The notes under the pieces: model-generated
What the model was told of the DNA's origin: nothing
Databases searched by the model: none
What the model saw: only the letters and a program-made list of their open reading frames with translations
Made by a program: the position numbers and the translations under genes
Source: Agroathelia rolfsii
Taxonomy: Eukaryota > Basidiomycota > Agaricomycetes > Amylocorticiales > Amylocorticiaceae
NCBI GenBank assembly: GCA_018343915.1
Contig: JABRWF010000002.1
Span: 434,001 to 498,000 of the forward strand
Direction: 5' to 3'
Length of the DNA stretch: 64,000 nucleotides
Shown here: positions 1-10,741 of the stretch, piece after piece
Layout: each line of letters starts with the position of its first letter
Position numbering within the stretch: the first letter of the stretch is position 1

Positions 1-167
1 ACACACGCCCACTCTCTCATCCAACGGGGCCCTTCTCCCGTCGAGCTCGTCCATATCCCTCATGAACGCTGGCCATTCATACCACTCTCAAGTTAGACAT
101 TCAACACTCCGTAGCTACTTGAAGATCTCATCCATCTCTTTTCTCGATCGGATCGCCAGGAGCTCCT

Positions 168-1040
168 TTGGCATCTGCACCGCATCCACGGCGATCGCTA
201 AACATCTCCGTCCTCGACTCGTCTTTTAATCCCCCTACGAGAGCACACCTCGCCTTGGCCAGGCTGCAGCCACCCTGCTCATGGCAGAATACCTCCGACG
301 TGCACAACTTCGACGCCAAACTACTACTACTCTCCGTCTCGAATGCAGACAAACAACTCAAACCGGGAGATGCAAGTTACGTGCAGAGACTTGAGATGAT
401 GACCCTCTTAGCCAAAGAGCTGGCGTCCAAATCTACCAATGACGATGATGATAATAATAGCAACAACGGCAACTCGGAGAATGACAACGTCGCAGTGGCT
501 ATAATTGACGAACCCACCTTTGTCGGCAAATCACACAAGCTGCTCGATTTTCTCAACGCCAGGATATCCTCTCTCATCGATACACCGACTAGCGATGCCC
601 TCCTACAGCCCAGGTTGACGTTCCTCATGGGCTTCGACACCCTTGAACGTCTCTTCGCACCGAGATATTACGGTCATTCCGAAGAGAGCATGTTTCAAGC
701 GTTGCGATCGTTCTTCCTCCCCACTCCTTCCACGACCTCATCTTCCTCTCCATCATCCTTGGGCGGAGGTGGTGATGGTTCGCGCGTACTCTGCGCCCAC
801 CGCGCTTTGGAGGCCTACCCATCTTCCTCCACTTCCACCTCCGAAGCAGACACCCTCGGTCTCGCACGCGAATTCATGGATGCCGATGCGTTGACGCTGG
901 TGGATATCGGCGAAGACGAGAGCCGGTTCAGCTCGAGCGAGGTCAGACGCGGGGTAAAGAATGGTGATCTAGACTGGCGGAGGCTGGTGACGGAGGAGAT
1001 TGCAATATATATTCAGCGCGAGGGGTTGTTTATCTCATAA
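168..1040 (+). CDS. NMNAT/POF1-like nicotinamide-nucleotide adenylyltransferase (5' end unresolved)
   Basis: The frame encodes a nucleotidyltransferase that should join a mononucleotide to ATP, as NMNATs do in NAD synthesis. The HxGH-superfamily signature is near the N-terminus (SSFNPPTRAHLALARL). The C-terminus carries the family's SSSEVRRGVKNGDL and a final YIQREGLF. The wording DSSFNPP matches the fungal POF1-type branch more than classical NMNATs. Low-complexity inserts (an Asp/Asn/Ser run near residue 90 and a Ser/Gly run near residue 190) enlarge it to about 290 aa. The codon at 168 is TTG and no in-frame ATG exists back to the stop at 120, so the true start must be in an upstream exon. 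An ATG at 62 followed by GTTAGA at 92 is a candidate, but no acceptor I tried restores the frame. The 3' end (869-1040) is repeated in decayed form three more times downstream. Confidence 0.8.
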   Translation: MASAPHPRRSLNISVLDSSFNPPTRAHLALARLQPPCSWQNTSDVHNFDAKLLLLSVSNADKQLKPGDASYVQRLEMMTLLAKELASKSTNDDDDNNSNNGNSENDNVAVAIIDEPTFVGKSHKLLDFLNARISSLIDTPTSDALLQPRLTFLMGFDTLERLFAPRYYGHSEESMFQALRSFFLPTPSTTSSSSPSSLGGGGDGSRVLCAHRALEAYPSSSTSTSEADTLGLAREFMDADALTLVDIGEDESRFSSSEVRRGVKNGDLDWRRLVTEEIAIYIQREGLFIS

Positions 1041-3782
1041 GTGCCGCGTCTGTTCAGGGTCGACATGGGCGGATGCAGACGGGGGCCGCTAAGAGGTCCC
1101 TGACATGTAGCCACTACCATCCCTGTGATCTTGTTCTACGCGCGCCGTCCGTGGCAGGTTTGGATTGTCACTTATGGTGTATGATACGTAATGATGGATG
1201 TAATCTAATGGCGGAGCAAACTACAGCACTATACGTTGTAATACTGTTGCGGAATTCCTACTACTACGTAGTATGAGCAACAACAATCTCGGGGATTCTC
1301 ACGAAGAAGGTGAAGTTCAGAAAGGACGAAGGGAAAATAAATGAATAAAAATAAAAACCATAAATGCATCAGAAATGGTGAACGACTGAAATGTCAAAGG
1401 AAGAAAACTTGAAGCCGACTTGAGTGGCAATAGGGACTAAAAGATACTGATGGGATCAATTGGTAGATGACGGGTGAAATAATAGAGGAACATGTAGAGT
1501 TCATGTCCCTGGTCGATGTACGCAGGGGGAATGCGACTCAGTGCTTTACCCTGGGAAGTGGAGCAGTCCATTGGTATACACGCCAAACAGCTTTACTACT
1601 AGCAAACCTAAACGGCTTAATTTGATATTCTCATAATCTAGCTCGCCCATGCAATATTACAAATCAAACCTACAAAATGATAGCGATAGTAGTATAGTTT
1701 TCTTTCAGTGCTACAGTATCCCTTTAGGATCAACTTTGCAAGTACCCTCCCTATTAAATATGTAGATTTTAACCCACCAAGTGTGCGGCCGCACTAGCAG
1801 GAGGAAATCCACCTATAGCAAGTCTGTTTCCCTGTTCGTCGAACTACTTCTTTATCTTTTCTTCCTAATTTTCCCATGCCGCCCTAATCCTGAGCGGATT
1901 TAGATGCTTCATCGAGCTGGCAGCTTACTGGTATCTCTCTTGGGTTGCTGACACTGACATATTAATACATATATGTTGATACATCGGCTCGAGGTCCTGA
2001 TGTTGCTGCTGCCGTTCTATTCTTCCTATGGACTGTGCTGGTAGTCTATTCTCTGTGTTGCGGCCATCGGTGCTCTTTCTCTTCACACTCTAAAGCTACT
2101 TATTGCCGAGACCGTGGTCCCTGGATATCATGTCAGTCCGTGACGGAGTTCACTGGCCCTGTGCTGAATATTCCTCGCTACTATATCTAGGGCACTCGTA
2201 AGCATAAGACTGTCTTGCTGATCATTGACCTTCTTCTTCCCCCACCTCGTAGGCTGCTTATGTGTCGCGGACAGCGAGCATAGAAGCAATTTACCTTCTG
2301 CTCTGAAAGCCAAATAGCTATGGCAGTTGAAGGATTTAACACCGTCGTTTTGCCCCCCGCTTCTGTAACGACTGTCACCTTGGGCCCATTTCTCACGGGC
2401 ATGATAATTGCGTACTTTCTGCTGGGCATAGTCTGCTCACAGGCAATCACGTATTTTCATCAGTACTTTAGTCGAGATTGCCTATTCTTCCGATTGACTG
2501 TTGTGTCTCTGGTCATTCTTGACATCTTCCTTGGTATCATGGATTTGTACGTCTGTCTGTCGAAGAGTCGTCGAGACAAATGACCCATATATTTCTGGGT
2601 AGTGCATCGATCTACCGGACCATGGTACTTCACTTTGGCGATCTCGATAAATTTGATCAGCAGGACTGGACTACATGGGCTGAACCTGCTATGACCGCTT
2701 TGGTGGCCCTAATTGCACATATTTTTTATATTTGCCGATGTTGGGCAGTCACACATTCCTTACCTGTTATTGTCTTCTTAACCCTTGGTGCGTTTTCCCT
2801 TACATACCATACCGCCTGCTATTCGACAAGTTACCCATTACAAACCTATCAGTTGCACTCCTTGCTTTTTCTTCTGGAATCACGTACGCTTTTTTTTTTT
2901 ACCTAATTTGTCGAACCTGGATGTGCTGAGCTCACATTCTATATACATCATTCGACAGAATCACCGTTTATTGTTTTGCGTTAGGCAGATTCAGTGAAGT
3001 GGCCGCAGCAACAATCCCCATTTATATCTGGTTTCTCTCGGTGCTGATTGGTTTTCTCCACGTTTAGAGTCCGGATGCTAACCCAGTCATCTCAGACCAG
3101 CGTTTGCGATATATGCATTGCCATAATTTTAGTTGCTTACTTCTGTCAAGCTGGTAGTGTTTTTCGTAGCACCAACGCGATGCTTTCACGTCTTCGGCAG
3201 ACAACTATTGAAGCCGGCTCACTCCCGGCTATTTTTGCTCTCCTTAATCTGATCCTTGTGCGTATATTTCAACAGTTTGGTTTTGCTCAGGTAGAATGAC
3301 GATATCGCGATCATAATTGTAGTTTCTTGCCGTGCCCCATTCAAGTTACTAGTACGTCCTCGAGCTTTAGAGCAACCTATATTTTTGATTCAGCAATAAC
3401 TAATTCAGGCTGGTATTAGTCTTTTGCCTCAATACGCCTTAAAACATCTATACGCTCTATCAGTACTCTATACATTGCTCAGTCGGCATCGCTTACGCGA
3501 GATTCTTAGTGCTGATGACGGCACTTTTGTCACCGGGTTTGAGGTCTCCGATGTCTCATCACCATTCTCCGTCATTCGGTTTAGAGTACGTGTTCATAAA
3601 TTGTTTTTCTTCCTCTGTATTTACCAGAGATTGTATTGGGCTTGTTATGATAGGGAGAGGCCGCCACGCAACACAGTACCCGAAATATCCAGATAGGAGA
3701 CACAGCAGATAACTATGATGAAGAAAACGCAGAAAACATAGCCCTGGATCATATTCAAAATGATTCAAATCCGGACTTGAAA
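869..3782 (+). repeat. Tandem array unit 1 (NMNAT 3' end plus DUF6534 copy 1)
   Basis: First of four direct repeat units. It begins at the sequence CGAATTCATG inside the NMNAT gene and runs through its stop, about 1.3 kb of noncoding DNA and DUF6534 copy 1. The same CGAATTCATG marks the junction at 3783, 6722 and 10724. Unit 1 is 2914 bp and is the only one whose NMNAT part is still in a working gene. Confidence 0.85.
1041..2319. other. Noncoding spacer upstream of DUF6534 copy 1
   Basis: No coding frame here shows family features. The spacer is the noncoding part of the tandem unit and recurs, diverged, upstream of copies 2-4. An example is the block containing TGTGCGGCCGCACT near 1781, found again near 4701. 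It presumably carries the NMNAT 3' UTR and the promoter of copy 1. Confidence 0.6.
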
Positions 3783-3800
3783 CGAATTCATGAATTGTGA
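2320..3800 (+). CDS. DUF6534-family multi-pass membrane protein, copy 1
   Basis: Eight exons: 2320-2546, 2603-2787, 2853-2883, 2959-3040, 3096-3257, 3323-3351, 3420-3585, 3654-3800. They splice to 342 aa in one open frame. About seven hydrophobic segments are visible (near residues 20-41, 55-75, 105-125, 130-152, 168-195, 225-245 and 255-275). Family landmarks are the opening LGPFLTGMIIAYFLLGIV, the WFLS/TSVCDICIAIILVAY join, RLRQTTIEAGSL, and FLAVPHSSYYLLPQYALKHL. These match the Agaricomycete DUF6534 domain, whose function is unknown. The acidic Asn/Asp-rich tail is predicted cytosolic. The last residues (LKRIHEL) are read from the repeat junction, not from the ancestral gene end. The exon 5-6 and 6-7 splices were chosen because they restore the family sequence across a 29-nt exon. 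Confidence 0.85.
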
Positions 3801-3940
3801 CGCATTGGCGCTGGTAGATGTCGGTTCAGCTCGAGCAAGGTGTAGGCGTGAGGAAGGGAATGGCGATGGCAGACTAGCGAAGGCCGGTGATAGAGGGGAT
3901 GATGGGCTATATTTAGCACAAGAAGGTGTATATCTCACAA
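3783..3940 (+). pseudogene. Decayed 3' fragment of the NMNAT-like gene, first copy
   Basis: From the junction CGAATTCATG the sequence aligns with the end of the NMNAT gene (869-1040). Shared blocks include GGTTCAGCTCGAGC and a final TATCTCACAAGTGC against TATCTCATAAGTGC. The frame is broken by indels and there is no start, so it is a dead 3' fragment carried along with the DUF6534 duplication. Its first bases overlap the last codons and stop of DUF6534 copy 1. Confidence 0.85.
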
Positions 3941-5252
3941 GTGCAAGGCCCGCTTAGAGTTGGCATATAGGCGAATGCAGACGAGACCGCTGGGAGGTGC
4001 CTGACAAGTACTGGGCGCTACCATCCTTGTGACCTTGTCCCAAGTATGCATCGTCTTTGACAAGTTTAGATGTAAATTTTGACACATGGCCAATCATGGA
4101 TGTGGATGGGGTTCATTCAATACATCTGGTAGCAATCCAAAGTAGTACCACGTTAGACATTACAATATTGCGATGCAACTGTTGACCAGTAGTATATGCA
4201 ATGCTAAGGAACATCACTGGGAGAGTGAAATTGAGGAAAGAAGGAAGAAACATTTGGAAAATGATAACCGACCAAAATGTTAAAAAAGAAAACCAGCGGA
4301 TTCCAGCAAGGTAATGATGGATCAAGCGATAGATGGTGTAACAGGAGGAGTGAAGTGATAGAGGAACAAGGGTAGGACATGTAGGGTTCATCCGGAGTCA
4401 ATGTACTAGTACATGTACGCAGGATGGATGCGACTCCAAGTCAATGCTTTATCGATCAGCTTTAACCTGGAAAATGGGGCAGTCCATTGGTACTAGTGTG
4501 CACGCCAAACAGCTTTAGTACTACTAGTAAATCATGTTCTCATCCACAACACATCAATACAATCCATGCGACACTGTAAATTAACCCTACAAAGGAATGG
4601 TATTAATTTTCTTTGAGCACCAGAGTGCTAATTTGATATTCCTTCAGGATCAACTTTGCAAATGCCCTCCCTGTTAAATTTGCAGATTTCGACCCACCGA
4701 ATGTGCGGCCGCACTGGAAGGAGGAAATCTACTTATAGCAAATCCGTTTCCCTGTTGGCAAAACTGTTGTTCCCAATGTCTTTCTTTCCCAATTTTCTCA
4801 CACCGCCCCAACTCTGAGCAGATTGAGATGCTTCATCGAGTTGGCAGCTTATGTTATCTCCCTTGGGCTGCCAACATTGACATATTAATGTATACATGTT
4901 ACTACATCGGTTCGAGATCCCCGTATTGCTGTTGCTGCTCTATTCTCCATGTGGGCTGTTCGGGTAGTGTATTCAAGTTCTCTGTGTTGCCGCCGCCGGT
5001 GCTTTCTCTCTTCACACTCTAACAAAGCAACTTATCGCCGACACTGTCAACCTTAGATCCCCTACTAAACTGTGATAGAATTTGCTAGCCCTGTACGGAA
5101 TATTTCTCGCTATTATATCTGGGGCATTCGCGAGCATAAGGCTGTCTTACTCATCATTATTCTTCTTTCTTCCTCCACCTTGTAAGTTTCTTATGTGTCA
5201 TGGACAACAGGCACAGAAGCGATTTACGCTCTGCTCTGAAAGCCAAATAGCT
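3941..5252. other. Noncoding spacer upstream of DUF6534 copy 2
   Basis: Diverged repeat of the 1041-2319 spacer. Short frames on both strands show no family features. It should contain the promoter and 5' UTR of copy 2; the last 60 bases before the ATG (CAGAAGCGATTTACG...AGCCAAATAGCT) are close to those of copy 1. Confidence 0.6.
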
Positions 5253-6739
5253 ATGGCAGTTGAGGGATGGAACACTGTCGTCTTGCCTCCCGCTTCTGTA
5301 GTGACTATCACCTTGGGCCCTTTTCTTACGGGCATGGTGATTGCGTACTTTCTGCTGGGCATAGTCTGCTCACAGGCAGTCACGTATCTTCATCAGCACT
5401 TTACTCGAGATTGTCTATTCTTCCGATTGACTGTTGTATCTCTGGTCATTCTCGACATCTTCCTTGGTATCATGGATTTGTACGTCCACCTGTCGAAGAG
5501 TTGTTAAGATAAATGACCCATGCATCTATCATCATGCCCGGGTAGTGCGTCAATTTACCGGACGATAGTACTTCACTTTGGTGATTTCGATAAATTCGAC
5601 CAGCAGGACTGGAGTACATGGGCTGAACCTGCTATGACCGCTTTGGTGGCCCTAATTGCACATATTTTTTATATTTGCCGATGTTGGGCAGTCACACATT
5701 CCTTACCTGTTATTGTCTTCTTAACCCTTGGTGCGTTTTTCCTTACATAGCTCTTGCTCTCCGACAAGTTACTTATTACAAAAGCATTAGTTGCACTCCT
5801 TGCTTTTGCTTCTGGAATCACGTACGCTTTAAGTTGTCATCTAATTTGTCCAATTTGGATGTGCTAAGCTTACATTTTATACATCATTTGACAGAATCAC
5901 CGTTTATTGTTTTGCGTCAGGCAGATTCAGTAAAATGGCCGGAGCAACGATTCCCACTTATATTTGGTTTCTTTCGGTGCTGGCTAGTTTTCTCCGCGTT
6001 TAGAGTCCGGATGCTAACCTAGTCATCTTAGACGAGTGTTTGCGATATATGCATTGCCTCAATCCTAGTTGCTTACTTCTGGCAAGCTGGCAGTGCTTTT
6101 CGTAGTACCAACGTGATGCTTTCACGTCTTCGGCAGACAACTGTTGAAGCCGGCTCACTCCCGGCTATTTTTGCTCTCCTAAACCTGATCCTTGTGCGTC
6201 CATTCTAACAGTTCGGTTTTGCTCAGGTGGAATAATAATATTGTAATCATAACTGTAGTTTCTTGCCGTGCCCCATGCAAGTTACTAGTACGTGCCCAGC
6301 TTTGGAGCAACCTACTAGTATACTTGGATTCAACGACGACTAACTCAGGCTGGTACTAGCCTTTTGGCCCAATATTCCATAAAACACCTATACGCTCTAT
6401 CCGTATTGTATACATTGCTTGGTCGGTATCGCTTACGTGAGATTCTTAGTGCTGGGGATGGCACTTTTGTCACCGGGTTTGAGGTCTCTGATGCCTCATC
6501 GCCATTCTCCGTCATTCGGTTTACAGTACGTATTTATAAATTGTTTTCTTTCTCTGTACTCATCAGAGATTGTATTGGGCTTGTTTTGATAGGGAGAGGC
6601 TGCCACGCAATACAGTACCCGAAATATCCAGATAGGAGATATAGCAGATAAGTATGATGAAGAAAACGCAAACAACATAGTCCTGGATTATATTCAAAAT
6701 GATTCAAATCCGGACCTGAAACGAATTCATGAATTGTGA
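5253..6739 (+). CDS. DUF6534-family multi-pass membrane protein, copy 2
   Basis: Exons 5253-5479, 5546-5730, 5791-5821, 5895-5976, 6032-6193, 6259-6287, 6360-6525, 6593-6739. Every exon has exactly the same length as in copy 1 (227, 185, 31, 82, 162, 29, 166, 147), giving 342 aa. The intron between exons 5 and 6 contains in-frame stops here, which confirms that it is removed and supports the 29-nt exon in all copies. The tail ends LKRIHEL like copy 1. The ATG at 5253 is preferred because copies 1, 3 and 4 start at the equivalent place (MAVEGWNTVVLPP). The gene is intact and looks functional. Confidence 0.85.
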
Positions 6740-6891
6740 TGCATTAGCGCTGGTAGATGTTGGCGATGATGAAATATTGCTCAGCTCGAGCGAGGTGTAG
6801 GCGTGGAGAAAAGAATGGCGGTGGCAGACTGGCAAAGGCTAGTCACGATGACGGAGGAGATTACAAGGTATATTTAGCACGAGGAAGTGTA
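6722..6891 (+). pseudogene. Decayed 3' fragment of the NMNAT-like gene, second copy (interrupted)
   Basis: Starts at the junction CGAATTCATG and follows the NMNAT 3' end, including CAGCTCGAGCGAGGT and GACGGAGGAGATT. It is cut at the TA before 6892 by an element; the continuation TCTCACAAGTGCAAGG resumes at 8198 after two nested-side insertions. Confidence 0.8.
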
Positions 6892-7558
6892 TAGTGGCAT
6901 GCAAAAAAAAATTTCCACCCCTAATTCATTGATTTCCACTACTTCTGTAAAAACTCATGCCAGATAAAAATTCATGTGATATACTGTAGAGCCAATTGGG
7001 ATGTCTGTAATATCAGAATCTCAATACCTTCTGTGATAGGCTAGATATGGATAGGGCAATTCTAATCAAATTTCCTAAGTCTGGGATCTAAATTTATTTT
7101 GAGGTGTTCCTATTTTTTATAGAGATTAAAATACTACAGAAGGTCAAAATAAAATCTGCTTGGATTGAATATTTTCTCTTGAGCTTAGAGAATTCCCAAA
7201 AGTTGGCCAAAATAGGTAAAACTACCCTGCTAATACAAATTTGGCCAACTTTTGGGAATTCTCTAAGCTCAAGAGAAAATATTCAATCCAAGCAGATTTT
7301 ATTTTGACCTTCTGTAGTATTTTAATCTCTATAAAAAAATAGGAACACCTCAAAATAAATTTAGATCCCAGACTTAGGAAATTTGATTAGAATTGCCCTA
7401 TCCATATCTAGCCTATCACAGAAGGTATTGAGATTCTGATATTACAGACATCCCAATTGGCTCTACAGTATATCACATGAATTTTTATCTGGCATGAGTT
7501 TTTACAGAAGTAGTGGAAATCAATGAATTAGGGGTGGAAATTTTTTTGCACACCACTG
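6892..7558. mobile_element. Fold-back MITE, Tc1/mariner-type ends, copy A
   Basis: 667 bp, almost entirely one inverted repeat: arms of about 310 bp meet at a short centre near 7210-7235. Ends are TAGTGGCATGCAAAAA and TTTTTGCACACCACTG, flanked by TA on both sides (6890-6891 and 7559-7560). It encodes no transposase. TA target duplication and the CAGTGGyGTGCAAAAA terminus are typical of Tc1/mariner relatives. A transcript would fold into a near-perfect hairpin. Confidence 0.85.
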
Positions 7559-7562
7559 TATA

Positions 7563-8195
7563 CATTGTAATACAGGTCATTAGCAACCAATAGGTCAATG
7601 GCAACCACAACCATACCACAAGATCCAAGTGTTCCTAGACAAAATTATGTGATGTATATCAAGTAGCAGGTAATAGAGGGTATATAATTAAATTTGTAAG
7701 TCAAACGCACGATTGTGGCAATGAGGAGAGGAGATTTTGTGTTAGTCCGGCTAGATTTTAGAACAGTAACAACTTTTCGGAATAAATTATAATTATTTCC
7801 TCATTCTTTATGAATCTCGGCTCAATGACAATTTCATAAGAATCCTATCTATATTAACATTGCAAATAAAAAAAAGTCCGGTGCATGTTAGGGGGGAAGA
7901 TGCGTTGCAAAAAATGTACGTTTGTTGATGCGCCTTGTAATGCAGGAAGCGTAGTAAACGCGCGGTGTCACACATTTGTCACAGTTGCTAATGACTTGTA
8001 GTCAGGCTACTATTCAATGTTTTCGGTGTTTTTTTTCTGTACACCGTAGTTCTGCTTGAAATCTCATCATATTCTATAATGAAATCGTGCTATGTATGAG
8101 AAAAATATTCGTATATTTTTCTTGATTAAAATCATAGGATGAGTGAAGGTATTTCACTCCCGAAAAGTTGGTTGCCAATGACCTGCATTACACTG
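7563..8195. mobile_element. Second non-autonomous TIR element inserted at the adjacent TA
   Basis: 633 bp flanked by TA (7561-7562 and 8196-8197). Its terminal inverted repeats are about 28 bp with 25 matches: CATTGTAATACAGGTCATTA at the left against CAGTGTAATGCAGGTCATTG at the right (reverse complement). It has no plausible transposase frame. The interior is AT-rich and unrelated to the fold-back element beside it. A short direct duplication (AGGTCATTAGCAACC / AGGTCAATGGCAACC) lies just inside the left end. Confidence 0.75.
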
Positions 8196-8197
8196 TA

Positions 8198-9263
8198 TCT
8201 CACAAGTGCAAGGTTCGCTCAGAGTCGACATATAGGCGGATGCAGACGGGGACGCTAGGAGGTGCCTGACAAGTATTAGGCACTACCATCCTTGTGACCT
8301 TGTCCCAAGCATGCATCGATAACGACCAAAATGTCAAAGAAGAAAGCAAGCCGATTTCAGTAAGGTACTGATGGATCAAGTGATGGGTGGCGTAACAGGA
8401 GGAGTGAAGTGATAGAGGAACGAGGGTACGACATGTAGGGTTCATGTCCATGGTCAATGTACGCAGGGTGGGATGCGACTCAGTAGTGTTTTGCCCTGAG
8501 AAGTGTAGTTTGTTGGTCGTGCCAGATAGCTCTACTGCTAGTAAACCTAAATAGCTTAATTTTATATTCTCATAAACGACACATCAATCTAATCCAATTC
8601 ATGCAATACTATGAATCAAACCTACAAAAGAATAGTACTAGTCTTCTTTCCGAAGTACTGATTTGATATCCCTTTGAGACCAACTTTGCGGATGACCTTC
8701 CCCTTAAATATCATGATGCGGATTTGAACCCACTAGGTGTGTCCACACTGGAAGGAGAAAACTCGAACCCACTTGTAGCGAATCTGTTTCCCTATTGGCC
8801 GTACTGTTCTGTTGTCTTTCTTTCCCAATTTTCCCAAACCGTCCCGATTCTGAGCGGATTCAGGTGCTTCATCGAGCTGGCAGCTCACTGTCATCTCTCC
8901 TGAGCTGCCAACACTGACACATTAATGTATATTACTACATCGGTTCGAGATCCTCATTGTTGCTGCTCTATCCTCCATGTACTAGTAGTGTGCTCTCTGT
9001 CTTGCCGCCGCCGGTGCTCTTTCCCTCTACACTCTAGTGAAGCTACTTATTGCCGGACCGTCATCCCTGGACTCTGCTAGGGTACAATAGAGCTCACTAG
9101 CCCTGTACTGGGTATTCCTGCTACTATATCTAGGGCACTCGCAAGCATAAGGCTGTCTTGCTGATCATTATTCTTCTTTCTTCCTTCACCTTGTAAGTTT
9201 CTTATGTGTCGCGGATAACAAGCACAGAAGCGATTCATATTCTTTTCTAAAAGCCAAACAGCT
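8198..9263. other. Noncoding spacer upstream of DUF6534 copy 3
   Basis: Remainder of the NMNAT remnant and the repeat-unit spacer, carrying the roughly 230-bp deletion near 8320. No coding features seen. The 5' region of copy 3 is retained. Confidence 0.6.
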
Positions 9264-10741
9264 ATGAAAGTTGAAGGATGGAACACTGTCGTCTTGCCTC
9301 CCGCTTCTGTAGTGACTATCACCTTGGGGCCTTTTCTTACGGGCATGATGATTGCGCACCTTCTGCTGGGCATAGTCTGCTCACAGGCAATCGCGTATTT
9401 TTACCAGCACTTTACTCGAGATTGTCTATTCTTCCGATTGACTGTTGTGTCTCTGGTCATTCTCGACATCTTCCTTGGTATCATGGATTTGTACGTCCAC
9501 CTGTCGAAGAGTTGTTAAGATAAATGACCCACGTATCTATTATAATGCCTGGATAGTGCATCGATCTACCGGACGATAGTACTTCACTTTGGTGATCTCG
9601 ATAAATTTGACCAGCAGGACTGGAGTACATGGGCCGAACCAGCTCTGACCGCTTCGGTGGCACTAATTGCACATATTTTTTACATTTGCCGATGTTGGGC
9701 AGTCACACATTCCTTTCTTGTTGTTGTCTTCTTAACCCTTGGTGCGTTTTTCCTTACATAGCTCTTGCTCTTCGACAAGTTACCCATTACACGCCTGTCA
9801 GTCGCACTTCTTGCTTTTTCTTCAGGAATCACGTACGCTTGTCACCTAATTGACATTTTCCAACGCGGATATGCTAAGCCCATATTTGATATAACATCTA
9901 ACAGGGTCACCGTTTATTGTTTTATGTTAGGCAAATTCAGTAAGATGGCCGGAACAACAATCCCTGTTTATATCTGGATTCTCTCGGTGCTAGTTGGTTT
10001 TCTCCGCATTAGAGTCTCGATGCTAACCTGATAATTGTAGACTAGCATCTGCGATATAAGCATTGCCGTAATTCTAGTTGCTTACTTCTGGCGAGCTGGC
10101 AGTGTCCTCCGCTGTACCAACGTGATGCTTTCACGTCTTCGGCAGACAACTATTGAAGCCGGCTCACTCACGGCTGTTTGCGCTCTCCTAAACTTAATCC
10201 TCGTGCGTGTATTTAATGGTTCGATTTTGTTCAGGTGGAATACCAATATTATAGTCATCATCATAGTTTGCTACCTTATCCTCTACGAGCTACTAGTAAG
10301 TGCTCAGCTCTATAGCAACTTGAAATATGATTTAAAAGCCACTAACTAAGGCTGGTGCTAGTCTGTTAGCCCAATATTCCATAACACATCTATACACTCT
10401 ATCAGTACTGTATACTTTACTCGGTCGACATCGCTTGCGTGAGCTTCTTAGTACTGGGGATGGCACATTTGTCACCGGGTTTGATATCTTTAATGCCTCG
10501 TCGCCATTCTCCGTCATTCAATTCACGGTACGTATTTATAGATTGTTTTCTTCCTATGCATTTATCAGAGATCGTATTGTTCTTGTTATTGCAGGATATG
10601 GCCGCTACGCAATGCAATACTCAAAACATACAGATGAGAGACCCAATAGACAGCTGTGATGATGAAAACGCAAACAACATAGCCATGGGTCATATTCAAT
10701 ATGATTCGAATTCGGACTTGAAACGAATTCATGAATGTTGA
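9264..10741 (+). CDS. DUF6534-family multi-pass membrane protein, copy 3
   Basis: Exons 9264-9490, 9557-9741, 9802-9832, 9905-9986, 10041-10202, 10267-10295, 10362-10527, 10595-10741; exon lengths are identical to copies 1 and 2 (342 aa). The start is MKVEGWNTVVLPP. The domain core reads VCALLNLIL / FATLSSTSYY / LLAQYSITHLYTLSVLYTLLGRHRLRE. The acidic tail has more changes than copy 2 (DMAATQCNTQ...DSCDDENANN) and ends LKRIHEC. All splice sites are GT-AG. There is no sign of decay although two elements have inserted upstream. Confidence 0.85.

Larger units (their letters stand above)
3783..6721 (+). repeat. Tandem array unit 2
   Basis: Second unit, 2939 bp, with the same order as unit 1: NMNAT 3' remnant, spacer, DUF6534 copy 2. 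It keeps the uninterrupted GTGTATATCTCAC sequence at about 3927-3939, which shows what the element-bearing site of unit 3 looked like before insertion. Confidence 0.85.
6722..10723 (+). repeat. Tandem array unit 3 (with two transposable-element insertions)
   Basis: Third unit, 4002 bp. The extra length comes from two inverted-repeat elements (6892-7558 and 7563-8195). Without them the unit is about 2.7 kb, shorter than the others. The missing stretch is roughly 230 bp of spacer: unit 2 reads on after CCCAAGTATGCATCG (near 4050), while unit 3 jumps from GCATCG to ATAACGACCAAAATG near 8320. Confidence 0.8.

Noticed and set aside
5731..5790. Very short introns (20-31 nt) using early AG sites in the DUF6534 genes
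   Set aside because: Too short for fungal introns and out of phase; the longer 54-65-nt introns restore the conserved VALLAF segment in all copies.
7104..7307. 67-aa open frame inside the fold-back element
   Set aside because: It spans the centre of the palindrome and reads one arm into its own reverse complement; not a transposase.
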